Positions 7,678 to 13,075 of a stretch of DNA of 40,020 nt are shown in pieces. The position numbers and the translations under genes are program-made. How positions within the stretch are numbered: the stretch's first letter is position 1; the number at the start of each line of letters is the position of its first letter. Source of the stretch: a virus; IMG/VR virus record IMGVR_UViG_3300048033_000384, positions 1-40,020 of that record; one strand, 5' to 3'. Below the pieces are notes generated by a model. The model made no database searches, was not told where the DNA came from, and saw only the letters and a list, made by a program, of their open reading frames with translations.

Positions 7678-7990
7678 CAGAGATGTTAAACAAATCCGAT
7701 ACAGCGTTAGTGCTGTCCTCTATAGTCCCGCCAACCGTCCGCAGACGTTCAGCCTGACGACTTAACTCATGCGCAATAATATAAAGCTGGTTATACGCAT
7801 AGCTATCACGATACTCCTCAATCAGGGCATCAACCACACCCTCTAGCGGAATCTTAAAATCATAGCCCTCATCTTCATCGCTGATAAAAACCGTAGGGAC
7901 AATGTTACATACGCCATGAGGATCTACCTCTACATTAGCGTCCACCGTTAACCGCAGACTTACGTCCTGCTCGTCATAAGTGTCTGTCAT
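7670..7990 (-). CDS. Acidic hypothetical protein
   Basis: The 106-residue protein starting MTDTYDEQDVSLRL at 7990 is acidic, with a predicted β-rich N-terminal half (VDANVEVDPHGVCNIVPTV) and a helical second half containing YNQLYIIAHELSRQAERLR. No catalytic motif or membrane segment is visible. A longer reading from 8062 would place the start upstream of the -10 element at 8033-8038, so the internal Met is preferred. It is the first gene behind the promoter at 8033-8061 and overlaps the resolvase gene by 8 nt. Function unknown. Confidence 0.6.
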   Translation of the reverse strand: MTDTYDEQDVSLRLTVDANVEVDPHGVCNIVPTVFISDEDEGYDFKIPLEGVVDALIEEYRDSYAYNQLYIIAHELSRQAERLRTVGGTIEDSTNAVSDLFNISDD

Positions 7991-8032
7991 ACTTCTGCTC
8001 TTCAATGACAATACAGCCGAAGCTGTGACCCC

Positions 8033-8061
8033 AATATAACAACGCCACCTAACTATGTCCA
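8033..8061 (-). promoter_or_regulatory. Sigma70-like promoter with overlapping 14-bp shared motif
   Basis: On the minus strand TGGACA (8061-8056) and TATATT (8038-8033) are separated by 17 nt, a good promoter for the 7990-to-7053 genes. A 14-bp motif, CACCTAACTATGTC on the plus strand at 8046-8059, overlaps the -35 box; the identical motif sits at another promoter at 38407-38420. It has partial dyad symmetry (ACnTA..TAnGT), as expected of an operator. Confidence 0.6.
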
Positions 8062-8067
8062 CTATTA

Positions 8068-8117
8068 ACTTTGCAAATTTACAGTTACCAATCCAAAACT
8101 TTGCAAACTTTGCTAAA
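8068..8117. repeat. ACTTTGCAAA repeats with palindromic TTTGCAAA cores
   Basis: Two exact copies of ACTTTGCAAA (8068-8077 and 8098-8107) lie exactly 30 bp apart, about three helical turns, and a degenerate third copy, ACTTTGCTAAA, follows at 8107-8117. TTTGCAAA is a perfect 8-bp palindrome. They sit just upstream of the promoter at 8033-8061. Repressor or activator sites, or origin iterons, are possible readings. Confidence 0.5.
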
Positions 8118-8274
8118 GGAACTTGCCAGCTTACGATTTTGGTCCAGCAGGGAGTGCCTGTGGAAGGGCAGGTTTACGGGTTACAAAATCCCAATCTCGG
8201 GTAAGATCTGTATACGCTAACGGTAGGGAGGGGGGCGGCACTCGCAGGGGGCGCAAGTGTGGCTAAATCCCTAT

Positions 8275-8352
8275 AAATAAAGGCTTTTCTAGCGGTATTC
8301 TATAGCCTGATAACGTTTAGTTATAAGCCCCGACAGCTTAAAGCCCTTATTT
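8275..8352. repeat. AT-rich imperfect inverted repeat
   Basis: AAATAAAGGCTTT (8275-8287) is matched at 12 of 13 positions by the inverse of AAAGCCCTTATTT (8340-8352), with a 52-nt loop. Related strings (CTATAAAtAAA) recur at 8271 and near 8360. The AT-rich setting would suit a melting region, but no DnaA-box was recognised. Confidence 0.4.
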
Positions 8353-8465
8353 CTAAGGCTATAAAATAAAAAGTTTATGTAACAAGTTGAGATTCGGTTT
8401 TAGCCTATGGTTTAGCCGCCGCCGTGTGAACCGTTGCTTAGTTTATAAAACGATAGCGGGGGCCG

Positions 8466-8661
8466 CTTCGGTGCATGCTTTGGCCCTATAGATTGGCGCT
8501 ACCTTCGGCCCCGTGGCTTCGGTTATCTGTCGGCGGCTATGGCTTCGGCATTGTGGCAGGGGCTAGGGGCTTCGGCTTTCACGCTGTCGGCTATACCGCC
8601 GCCAATCCTAGCGCCCTTGTAAGCGGGGCAGGAAAGCCGCAAGGCTTCGGCGGCTATGGTT
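8466..8661. repeat. GGCTTCGG-rich tract
   Basis: Within about 200 nt the string CTTCGG recurs at least six times, mostly as GGCTTCGG, mixed with GTCGG(CGG)CTAT units. Repeats are irregularly spaced, so this is not a CRISPR array. On the minus strand they read as Ala-Glu-Ala-type codons, similar in flavour to the adjacent cassette genes, so the tract may be a decayed coding region of the cassette. An open plus-strand frame here lacks a ribosome-binding site. Confidence 0.4.
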
Positions 8662-8671
8662 AACACTAGGC

Positions 8672-8697
8672 AAAAGAAAAGCCCCGTTGCAGGGGCT
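8672..8697 (-). terminator. Intrinsic terminator of the accessory cassette
   Basis: On the minus strand AGCCCC-TGCAAC-GGGGCT forms a 6-bp stem followed by TTTTCTTTT. It lies 25 nt downstream of the last cassette gene (stop at 8722), as expected for a Rho-independent terminator. The CCCCTGCAAC string recurs in another intergenic hairpin at about 10038-10057. Confidence 0.7.
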
Positions 8698-8721
8698 AAT
8701 CTGTCGGCTATATGGCGGGGC

Positions 8722-8922
8722 TTATTCCGCCCCCTCTAAATCGTCAATCCATTGCGGTTCTGTTGCTTCGGTTATTTTGCTAACGGCGGCACAATGCAAC
8801 TTATCTTGCCCCCGTATTAAATCCCGATAGTTAGCGTTTGCGTGTTTTTCGCTTTCGTGAAGTGTAAAGAAATCTTCCAGGCGGTTTTGTCCGTGGTTAA
8901 TTGTCCAGGCTAATAGAAACAT
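8722..8922 (-). CDS. Cassette small hypothetical protein (66 aa)
   Basis: A 66-residue protein starting MFLLAWTINHGQNRLEDFFT, probably soluble despite a hydrophobic first few residues, ending in an acidic DDLEGAE. The start at 8922 is preceded by the cassette leader and its GAAAGGAAA Shine-Dalgarno-like sequence (box A variant with CACACTAACC). It is the last gene before the terminator at 8672. Codon choice (GCC, CGC) is like its cassette neighbours and unlike the flanking phage genes. No family recognised. Confidence 0.6.
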   Translation of the reverse strand: MFLLAWTINHGQNRLEDFFTLHESEKHANANYRDLIRGQDKLHCAAVSKITEATEPQWIDDLEGAE

Positions 8923-8953
8923 ATGTTTTTCCTTTCGGGTTTAGGTTAGTGTG
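8923..8953 (-). promoter_or_regulatory. Cassette leader box A (variant)
   Basis: On the minus strand CACACTAACC is followed by CCGAAAGGAAA and then the ATG at 8922. This is a variant of the leader seen exactly at 9975-10007, 10463-10491 and 11429-11457. The GAAAGGAAA part provides the ribosome-binding site. The role of the CACAC part is unknown. Confidence 0.5.
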
Positions 8954-9021
8954 CTAAGGGCAATGAAAAGGGCAGCGAATAACGCCGCCGCCCCAATCAT
9001 ATCAATAATAAAATTGCGCAT
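8941..9021 (-). CDS. 26-aa single-TM peptide
   Basis: A tiny ORF encodes 26 residues, MRNFIIDMIGAAALFAALFI followed by ALSTLT, almost entirely one hydrophobic helix. It begins 2 nt after the DUF932 stop codon, so it would be translated by coupling, and ends inside the leader of the next gene. The Shine-Dalgarno is weak. Small TM peptides in phage accessory regions can act in exclusion or lysis control, but nothing specific is seen. Confidence 0.4.
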   Translation of the reverse strand: MRNFIIDMIGAAALFAALFIALSTLT

Positions 9022-9023
9022 TG

Positions 9024-9974
9024 TTACGCCGCCAAACGCTGGAAAGCTTCGGTGCGAATTATCCCCGCAATTTCTCTTTCCCGCTTGTCTAGTGTTTCTG
9101 CCACGTTATCCGCCGCCGCCGAATTGCGAACGCCGAAGGCTTCGGAATTATGGCTAGAATAATAAGTAAGGGCAGAATACAAAGCCCAAACCGTTGCGCC
9201 CCGTGTTTCGGCTTCTATTTCGAATTGTTGCATCATAGCTTTAACACGGCGTCCCGACATTCCCGCCGCTTCTAGTGTGGCTTCGGCTTGTTCTGCGTTT
9301 ATTTCTTTCCTTGCCCACGATTGCCAAACATGCACACGATCAAGATATTTTGCCGCTTCGGTTTCCAAAAAGCCGCCAAGCTTTTGCGGATTGAAACCCG
9401 CCGTGTGGCGATAGGCGCTTGTTTCAAATTCACCTATAACCATGCCGTTTGTGCAAATCAGATCATAAGCCCCTGCAAAGCCCCGAATTGATGAACCGCC
9501 GAAGCCGTTAACAATACCAATGCGGAATTTTAATTGTGTGCTAGATCCGCTTAGCTGTCGGATATCCGCCCCCAATGCGGGAAAGGTATATTCGAAGCGG
9601 GTATATTTGCCGCCCTTGCTTGTGAACTCTTTCAATTCGATATCTTGCAAAGCGTAGCGGGGAAGGGCAGCTTCGGCGGCTTCGGCAACGGTTGCTTGCA
9701 AATCGTTATTTTGCACAATTGCGTATTTATCGCCCACAATTGAAAGCGGGGCGTTTGTGTCGGTGCGATAGATTAGCCGCCCAATGTTTTCTGATAGCGT
9801 TTGCATATCTTGCGGCATATCCAAGCGCCCCCCGCTTGCGTCGTATTGCAAGGGCATGGTTGCGGCTTGGAACGCCGTTTTATCTAGCGGCGGGAAAAGC
9901 GGCTTGTTTTCTTTTGCGGCTATTGCTTGCGCTAGGCTTACAACGTTAGCGGGGATGTGTGAAAAACTATTCAT
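9024..9974 (-). CDS. DUF932 phage/plasmid-like protein
   Basis: This 316-residue protein belongs by recognition to DUF932, a family found on phages and plasmids with no firmly established biochemical role. Indicators are the middle region GIVNGFGGSSIRGFAGAYDL followed by ICTNGMVIG (the conserved C-T-N-G-M), and the N-terminal part with RTDTNAPLSIVGDKYAIVQN. No membrane segment is seen. It starts behind an exact cassette leader (CACACAAAAC ... CCGAAAGGAAATAAA, then ATG 9974). Codon use differs from the core phage genes, suggesting acquisition from a plasmid or another phage. Confidence 0.82.
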   Translation of the reverse strand: MNSFSHIPANVVSLAQAIAAKENKPLFPPLDKTAFQAATMPLQYDASGGRLDMPQDMQTLSENIGRLIYRTDTNAPLSIVGDKYAIVQNNDLQATVAEAAEAALPRYALQDIELKEFTSKGGKYTRFEYTFPALGADIRQLSGSSTQLKFRIGIVNGFGGSSIRGFAGAYDLICTNGMVIGEFETSAYRHTAGFNPQKLGGFLETEAAKYLDRVHVWQSWARKEINAEQAEATLEAAGMSGRRVKAMMQQFEIEAETRGATVWALYSALTYYSSHNSEAFGVRNSAAADNVAETLDKREREIAGIIRTEAFQRLAA

Positions 9975-10007
9975 TTTATTTCCTTTCGGATTGGTTGGTT
10001 TTGTGTG
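9975..10007 (-). promoter_or_regulatory. Cassette leader box B
   Basis: On the minus strand CACACAAAACC (from 10007) is followed by CCGAAAGGAAA and the DUF932 ATG at 9974. Just upstream GCTAGG (10011-10016) and CCTAGC (10025-10030) form a 6-bp hairpin, and a larger C-rich hairpin (GCCCC...GGGGC) fills 10036-10058. No canonical promoter is evident in the gap 10008-10068. Confidence 0.55.
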
Positions 10008-10068
10008 ATTGCTAGGCGGTAAGCCCTAGCCCAATGCCCCCGACGTTGCAGGGGCTAAGGGCTAAGGC

Positions 10069-10287
10069 CTAGCGCAATGCGGCAAAGTCCCCTTTTGCAA
10101 AAGCAAGCGCCCGCTGGCGATATGTTTCCGCAAGGGCGGCGTTTGTTCCGTCCCGTTCATTGCGTATTGATTGAATAAGCCGCTTTGCCTCATTACGGGC
10201 ATAAATGCGGCTTAACTGGCGTTCCGAATTGCGGAATTTCAAATTGTTTCTAAGGCGGTGCAATAAATGCTTTTCAAAAGTTGTCAT
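10069..10287 (-). CDS. Cassette basic helical protein (72 aa)
   Basis: This 72-residue protein starts MTTFEKHLLHRLRNNLKFRN and is strongly basic and helical (Arg/Lys/His-rich through residue 50), with an Ala-rich end. A nucleic-acid-binding role is possible but no motif is recognised. The start at 10287 directly follows the stop of the 57-aa gene (TAA at 10291-10289), with a GGGGGG stretch as possible ribosome-binding site. A longer frame to 10428 overlaps that gene and is rejected. Codon use matches the cassette. Confidence 0.6.
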   Translation of the reverse strand: MTTFEKHLLHRLRNNLKFRNSERQLSRIYARNEAKRLIQSIRNERDGTNAALAETYRQRALAFAKGDFAALR

Positions 10288-10288
10288 A

Positions 10289-10462
10289 TTAAAGCCCCCC
10301 GAATTGTGCATCATACGCCGCCGCCTTGATTGCGTCGGCTTGTTTCTTATTTGAAGCCGCACGAATAAGGGCGGCAACGGAACGCAAAAAGGCGGCTTGG
10401 TTGCCCACATGCAAGTGATACGTTGCAACCGCTAGGGCTTTTGTTTGTGCTTTTGTCATCAT
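10289..10462 (-). CDS. Cassette Ala-rich protein (57 aa)
   Basis: This 57-residue helical protein starts MMTKAQTKALAVATYHLHVG and is rich in Ala, Lys and Gln, with no cysteine or membrane segment. The start (ATG 10462 or 10459) is fixed by the exact cassette leader with CCGAAAGGAAA 3-6 nt upstream. The longer frame from 10528 would be translated through that leader and is unlikely. It forms a pair with the 72-aa gene downstream. Function unknown. Confidence 0.6.
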   Translation of the reverse strand: MMTKAQTKALAVATYHLHVGNQAAFLRSVAALIRAASNKKQADAIKAAAYDAQFGGL

Positions 10463-10491
10463 ATTTTCCTTTCGGGTTTCGGTTTTGTGTG
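10463..10491 (-). promoter_or_regulatory. Cassette leader box C
   Basis: Exact copy of CACACAAAACC followed by GAAACCCGAAAGGAAA before the ATG at 10462. A small GGGG/CCCC hairpin lies directly upstream (minus strand), the same order of hairpin, CACACAAAAC, purine-rich ribosome site and ATG as at the other copies. Confidence 0.55.
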
Positions 10492-10514
10492 GCGGGGACA
10501 ATCGCCCCCTGCCC

Positions 10515-10548
10515 CTTGTTAATGCCATAACTAAGCGCCATTAACAAG
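10515..10548. repeat. Perfect 10-bp inverted repeat, operator-like
   Basis: CTTGTTAATG (10515-10524) and CATTAACAAG (10539-10548) are perfect inverted repeats with a 14-bp spacer; a further CATTAA follows at 10549-10554. It lies about 50 bp upstream of the 57-aa gene start and could be a repressor operator or an RNA hairpin. The rest of the 10549-10615 gap is AT-rich with no gene. Confidence 0.5.
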
Positions 10549-10615
10549 CATTAATTGCGCCCCGTTAAATATTGGCTTTATAAAAGTAAAGATAATACCC
10601 AATACCAAAACACGA

Positions 10616-10643
10616 AAAAGCCAAGGATTAAATAAAGGCTTTT
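10616..10643 (-). terminator. Probable terminator after the Cys-rich cassette gene
   Basis: On the minus strand AAAAGCC and GGCTTTTT pair across a 14-nt loop, immediately after the stop codon of the 10643-11428 gene, with the U-run formed by the 3' stem itself. Moderate strength. Confidence 0.45.
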
Positions 10644-11428
10644 CACGCTATAGCCCCCGCCGTTGCTATTGCGTCGGCTTTTCTTTTGCTTACGCCGTGG
10701 GCAGGAAAAGCAACAATTGTTTCACGTTGCTTTTGACATAGGGCGCAAGATTTACAATTGATCGAATCGGAATATGTGGCAGGGCAAACAACAACACGCC
10801 GCCCCGCTTTGGTTGTTAGCCCTAGGGCTTCGATTCTTTCCTTGTAAGCCGCCAAGCTTTCCAGCCATTGCACAATGCCCTTTTCCTTTTTGTGGCGGCG
10901 TTCATATTCTAGCGGGGCAACCGTAACAACGGGGCCGCAATCGGTGGCGGCTAATTCGTCGGCGTGGTCAAAATTGTTGCCGCTTAGGTTAATTGTGAAG
11001 CCTAGCAAATTTGCGGCTTTTATTTGCTGTCGATTGTCGGCGTGTTGTGGGTTGTAATGGGTATATGTGAAACCCCGCTTTCCCTTGTTAGCTAAAACAA
11101 GCCCCCGCAAGCTTTCGGCGTCAATTCTTTCGGCGTCGGTTGCGTCGGGGACTAAATCGCCGCTTTGGTTGTGTCGCCACAATGCGCCAAGCGGCAAAGC
11201 GGCAACGCTATTTAAAAAGCCCTGCCATAGCTGCCCCGCTTTCCCTTCCGTCACCTTGCGCCAAAATAAACCAAGCGGCCCCGCTTCGGCATAGCACCCC
11301 GCCCCCTTTAATGGGCAAGCGTCGGGGCATGTGGCGGCGGTGCTAGTGCTAACGGGGATTGGCCCCGTTTTAATATTGCGGCTTTTTAGTGTGAGATTAA
11401 AAAACATTGCTACGGCGTCGGTAAACAT
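10643..11428 (-). CDS. Cysteine-rich plasmid/phage protein (DUF7227-like)
   Basis: This 261-residue protein has two cysteine clusters: CPDACPLKGAGCYAE near residues 34-48 and CPATYSDSINCKSCALCQKQ near 219-238. The opening SRNIKTGPIPVSTSTAATCP resembles a family of Cys-rich proteins on phages and plasmids (I recall the label DUF7227; the number needs checking). The clusters suggest an iron-sulfur or zinc site. It begins behind an exact cassette leader at 11429-11457 and shares the cassette's codon use. A distant relation to radical-SAM-like phage proteins is possible but not shown. Confidence 0.65.
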   Translation of the reverse strand: MFTDAVAMFFNLTLKSRNIKTGPIPVSTSTAATCPDACPLKGAGCYAEAGPLGLFWRKVTEGKAGQLWQGFLNSVAALPLGALWRHNQSGDLVPDATDAERIDAESLRGLVLANKGKRGFTYTHYNPQHADNRQQIKAANLLGFTINLSGNNFDHADELAATDCGPVVTVAPLEYERRHKKEKGIVQWLESLAAYKERIEALGLTTKAGRRVVVCPATYSDSINCKSCALCQKQRETIVAFPAHGVSKRKADAIATAGAIA

Positions 11429-11457
11429 GTCTCTTTTCCTTTCGGTTGTTTTGTGTG
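11429..11457 (-). promoter_or_regulatory. Cassette leader box D
   Basis: CACACAAAAC (from 11457) followed by AACCGAAAGGAAAAG and the ATG at 11428. A short hairpin (GGGC...GCCC, minus strand) precedes it. This is the first cassette gene, so a promoter should lie upstream in 11458-11655. Confidence 0.55.
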
Positions 11458-11655
11458 AAGGGCGGTTATGTGGTAAGCCCTGCCCCGAATAAATCCGAAA
11501 GAATCCCCCCTTGCAAGCTTTAATTCTGCCATTTTACAAAGCTTTTCTGCAGCGCTTTCTCCGCCACCCTCTAAGTCCTACCAGTATGGGGATATGCGCA
11601 CATATGCCTATATATAAGGGTGTAGTATGCGTTTGACGTGCGAGTAGTTTTAAAC
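11458..11655. other. Upstream region of the cassette
   Basis: No gene is seen. It should contain the promoter of the leftward cassette, but no element close to consensus stands out. A dyad ATATG-CGCA-CATAT lies at 11592-11605 within an AT-alternating stretch (CTATATATAAGG), which may be an operator or a curved segment. Two related strings, CAAGCTT and AAAGCTT, occur at 11513 and 11538. Confidence 0.35.
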
Positions 11656-11731
11656 AAAAAAACCCCCCGACCACGGAGGGAGTCGAGGGGCTGCGCTAGT
11701 GAGTTTGCACAGGCAGGGAGGTAACTGTGCT
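11656..11731 (-). ncRNA. Candidate small RNA with two C-rich hairpin loops (cuckoo/CcsR-like)
   Basis: A promoter (11738-11766) precedes about 76 nt that end in an intrinsic terminator, all on the minus strand and without an ORF. Hairpin 1 pairs GCACAG (11730-11725) with CUGUGC (11712-11707) and exposes UUACCUCCCUGC. Hairpin 2 pairs CCCCUCGAC (11690-11682) with GUCGGGGGG (11671-11663), loop UCCCUCCGUG, followed by seven U residues (11662-11656). Alphaproteobacterial cuckoo RNAs such as CcsR of Rhodobacter have two hairpins with CCUCC-rich, anti-Shine-Dalgarno loops. The fit is structural; expression is unproven. Confidence 0.62.
11663..11690 (-). terminator. Intrinsic terminator (3' hairpin of the small RNA)
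   Basis: Nine-base-pair stem (one G-U pair) with a 10-nt loop, followed by seven U residues. It reads on the minus strand only; no T-run follows on the plus strand. It also insulates the cassette from leftward transcription coming from the integrase side. Confidence 0.8.
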
Positions 11732-11737
11732 AAGGTG

Positions 11738-11766
11738 ATACTAGCAAAACTTTTTATTGGGTGCAA
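11738..11766 (-). promoter_or_regulatory. Promoter of the candidate small RNA
   Basis: TTGCAC (11766-11761) and TAGTAT (11743-11738) on the minus strand are 17 nt apart. The predicted transcript start near 11731 is the first base of the hairpin region. It is divergent from the integrase gene. Confidence 0.55.
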
Positions 11767-11781
11767 GTGTTATTTTATTGC

Positions 11782-11830
11782 TTGACTGTAACTATGCCAC
11801 TTTGTTAGGCTCATACCTATCACACAAAAC
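11782..11830 (+). promoter_or_regulatory. Integrase upstream region with leader box
   Basis: TTGACT (11782-11787) is a good -35 element but the -10 is poor (TAGGCT at 18 nt). GCCACTTTGTTAGG (11796-11809) shares 12 bp, GCCACTTTGTTA, with the region upstream of the SSB-like gene (19465-19476). CACACAAAAC (11821-11830) equals the cassette leader box, followed here by GGAGA as ribosome site before ATG 11841. Confidence 0.45.
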
Positions 11831-11840
11831 GGAGACAGAT

Positions 11841-12917
11841 ATGGCTAACAAGGTAAAGTACCTACAGACCAAGCGCCTGCGCTCTGGACAGGTTAAATGG
11901 GCGTTTAACCCGCCTTTATACCTGCAAGAAGCTATTGGCGCTGTTTATGAGCAATACAATGACAAGTCTGATGCAGTTATGCGATGCCTAGAGGCAGACA
12001 AGTTATTTCAGGCTTATCGTGCGAGTAAAAAACCAGAGCAGTTAGACCCTTCATCGGTTTCTGCCCTGATCAATACCTACAAAAGCACCAAGTCATGGAT
12101 GGACCTAAAGCCTAACAGCCACCGCACCTATGAACAGCTACTTAACGGCGTCCTGTGGCGTCGCATCGGCAAGCACAAGCATTCTTTCGGCAACATGCAG
12201 GCCAATAATGTGAGTAACATGGATGTAGAGCATTTGTATCAGCAGTTATCGTCTGACGTGTCAGTACATCGGGCCAGACACACTGTTAAGGTGCTAAAGC
12301 GGATATGGAATGTTGGGGAAAACCTCGGCAAAGTCCGTGGCAATCCCTTCCGCAGCATCGAACTAGGCTCAGAAGAGGTGTCTGACGTGATATGGAGAGC
12401 AGGTCAGGTCAAGCGCTTCATAGAGACTGCAGACGAGATGGGCTACTGGTCTATCGGAACCTTAGCAATGCTGTGCTACGACCTATGTCAGCGTCCTGGG
12501 GACATGCGACAGCTTACTTGGGGGACATTTGATGGTGAAGCCTTTGAGTTTCGTCAAGAGAAGACAGGCACCAAGATGTACATCACAGGCAGTGATCGTC
12601 TTATCGCCCGTATAGTTAAGCGGCGTAATGAAGGTGGCCCCGACGACTGTATTGTACGCTATGAGGCTACAGGTAAGCCCTACGACAATCGTATGTATAA
12701 TAAGATAGCAGCTAAGGTGCGTGAAGAAGCTATGCTGCCTTCAAAACTAACCCTGAAATGCCTGCGCCATACTGGTGCCACCGAATTAGGTGAAGCAGAT
12801 GCAACTGAAGATCAGATTGCGGCTGTCACAGGCCATAAGAGCCGCCAGATGCTTAACATCTACGTCAAGAAGACCAAGCGCATGGCAGAACAAGCACAAA
12901 TGAAGAGGTTTGGATGA
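11841..12917 (+). CDS. int: Tyrosine-family site-specific integrase
   Basis: This 358-residue recombinase would integrate and excise the phage. The catalytic domain (about 185-350) shows Arg218 (CQRPGD), a Lys in EKTGTK (241/245), the box II string KCLRHTGATEL with Arg309, His332 in TGHKS, and the nucleophile Tyr341 (LNIYVKK). The first residue of the usual HxxR is Lys306 instead of His. The N-terminal part (about 72-170) is a helical core-binding domain. Start ATG 11841 has GGAGA 6 nt upstream. It lies about 1.4 kb from a tRNA-derived att core at 14312-14356. Confidence 0.92.
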   Translation: MANKVKYLQTKRLRSGQVKWAFNPPLYLQEAIGAVYEQYNDKSDAVMRCLEADKLFQAYRASKKPEQLDPSSVSALINTYKSTKSWMDLKPNSHRTYEQLLNGVLWRRIGKHKHSFGNMQANNVSNMDVEHLYQQLSSDVSVHRARHTVKVLKRIWNVGENLGKVRGNPFRSIELGSEEVSDVIWRAGQVKRFIETADEMGYWSIGTLAMLCYDLCQRPGDMRQLTWGTFDGEAFEFRQEKTGTKMYITGSDRLIARIVKRRNEGGPDDCIVRYEATGKPYDNRMYNKIAAKVREEAMLPSKLTLKCLRHTGATELGEADATEDQIAAVTGHKSRQMLNIYVKKTKRMAEQAQMKRFG

Positions 12918-13075
12918 GCAGTGTTAATAAAGCACGTCGTGAATTTGAGCGGGAACTAACCCGCATAACAGGTAAGCCCTCACAACAGGTAACAGAGCGG
13001 CTAATAGATCTGATCCGTGAGGTCAGAGATGAATTGAGGAAGACAGATGCAAGCAGAACTACCACTAAGTCTTGA
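12914..13075 (+). CDS. Basic helical protein after integrase (53 aa)
   Basis: A 53-residue, Arg/Glu-rich helical protein (MSSVNKARREFERELTRITG at the start) whose ATG overlaps the integrase stop as ATGA, indicating coupled translation. By place and charge it could be an excisionase (recombination directionality factor), as such genes are small, basic and next to int, but no winged-helix motif is recognised. It overlaps the next small gene by 29 nt. Confidence 0.55.
   Translation: MSSVNKARREFERELTRITGKPSQQVTERLIDLIREVRDELRKTDASRTTTKS

Larger units (their letters stand above)
8118..8671. other. Non-coding stretch with several hairpins
   Basis: No convincing gene is seen here. Structures include a 7-bp inverted repeat GATTTTG/CAAAATC (8135-8141 and 8184-8190) enclosing a smaller CCTG/CAGG hairpin, and a 7-bp stem CACTCGC-AGGGGGC-GCAAGTG at 8239-8259. 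The stretch changes from AT-rich (8270-8400) to GC-rich (8400-8660). It separates the resolvase unit from the accessory cassette. It could hold an origin or an untranslated RNA, but nothing decides this. Confidence 0.4.

Noticed and set aside
7991-8062. N-terminal extension of the 106-aa acidic protein to 8062
   Set aside because: It would start upstream of the probable -10 element of the same gene at 8033-8038 and encodes an unrelated basic stretch.
8466-8661. CRISPR array
   Set aside because: The GGCTTCGG units are short and irregularly spaced, with no constant spacer length and no cas genes nearby.
8475-8663. Plus-strand 62-codon Gly-rich open frame
   Set aside because: It lies in the GGCTTCGG repeat tract, has no ribosome-binding site, and its composition follows from the repeats. 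No plus-strand promoter precedes it.
8523-8666. Minus-strand GTG-started frame with repeated Ala-Glu-Ala codons
   Set aside because: It begins beyond the cassette terminator, lacks a Shine-Dalgarno sequence and shows no recognisable domain; it may be a decayed gene but cannot be supported.
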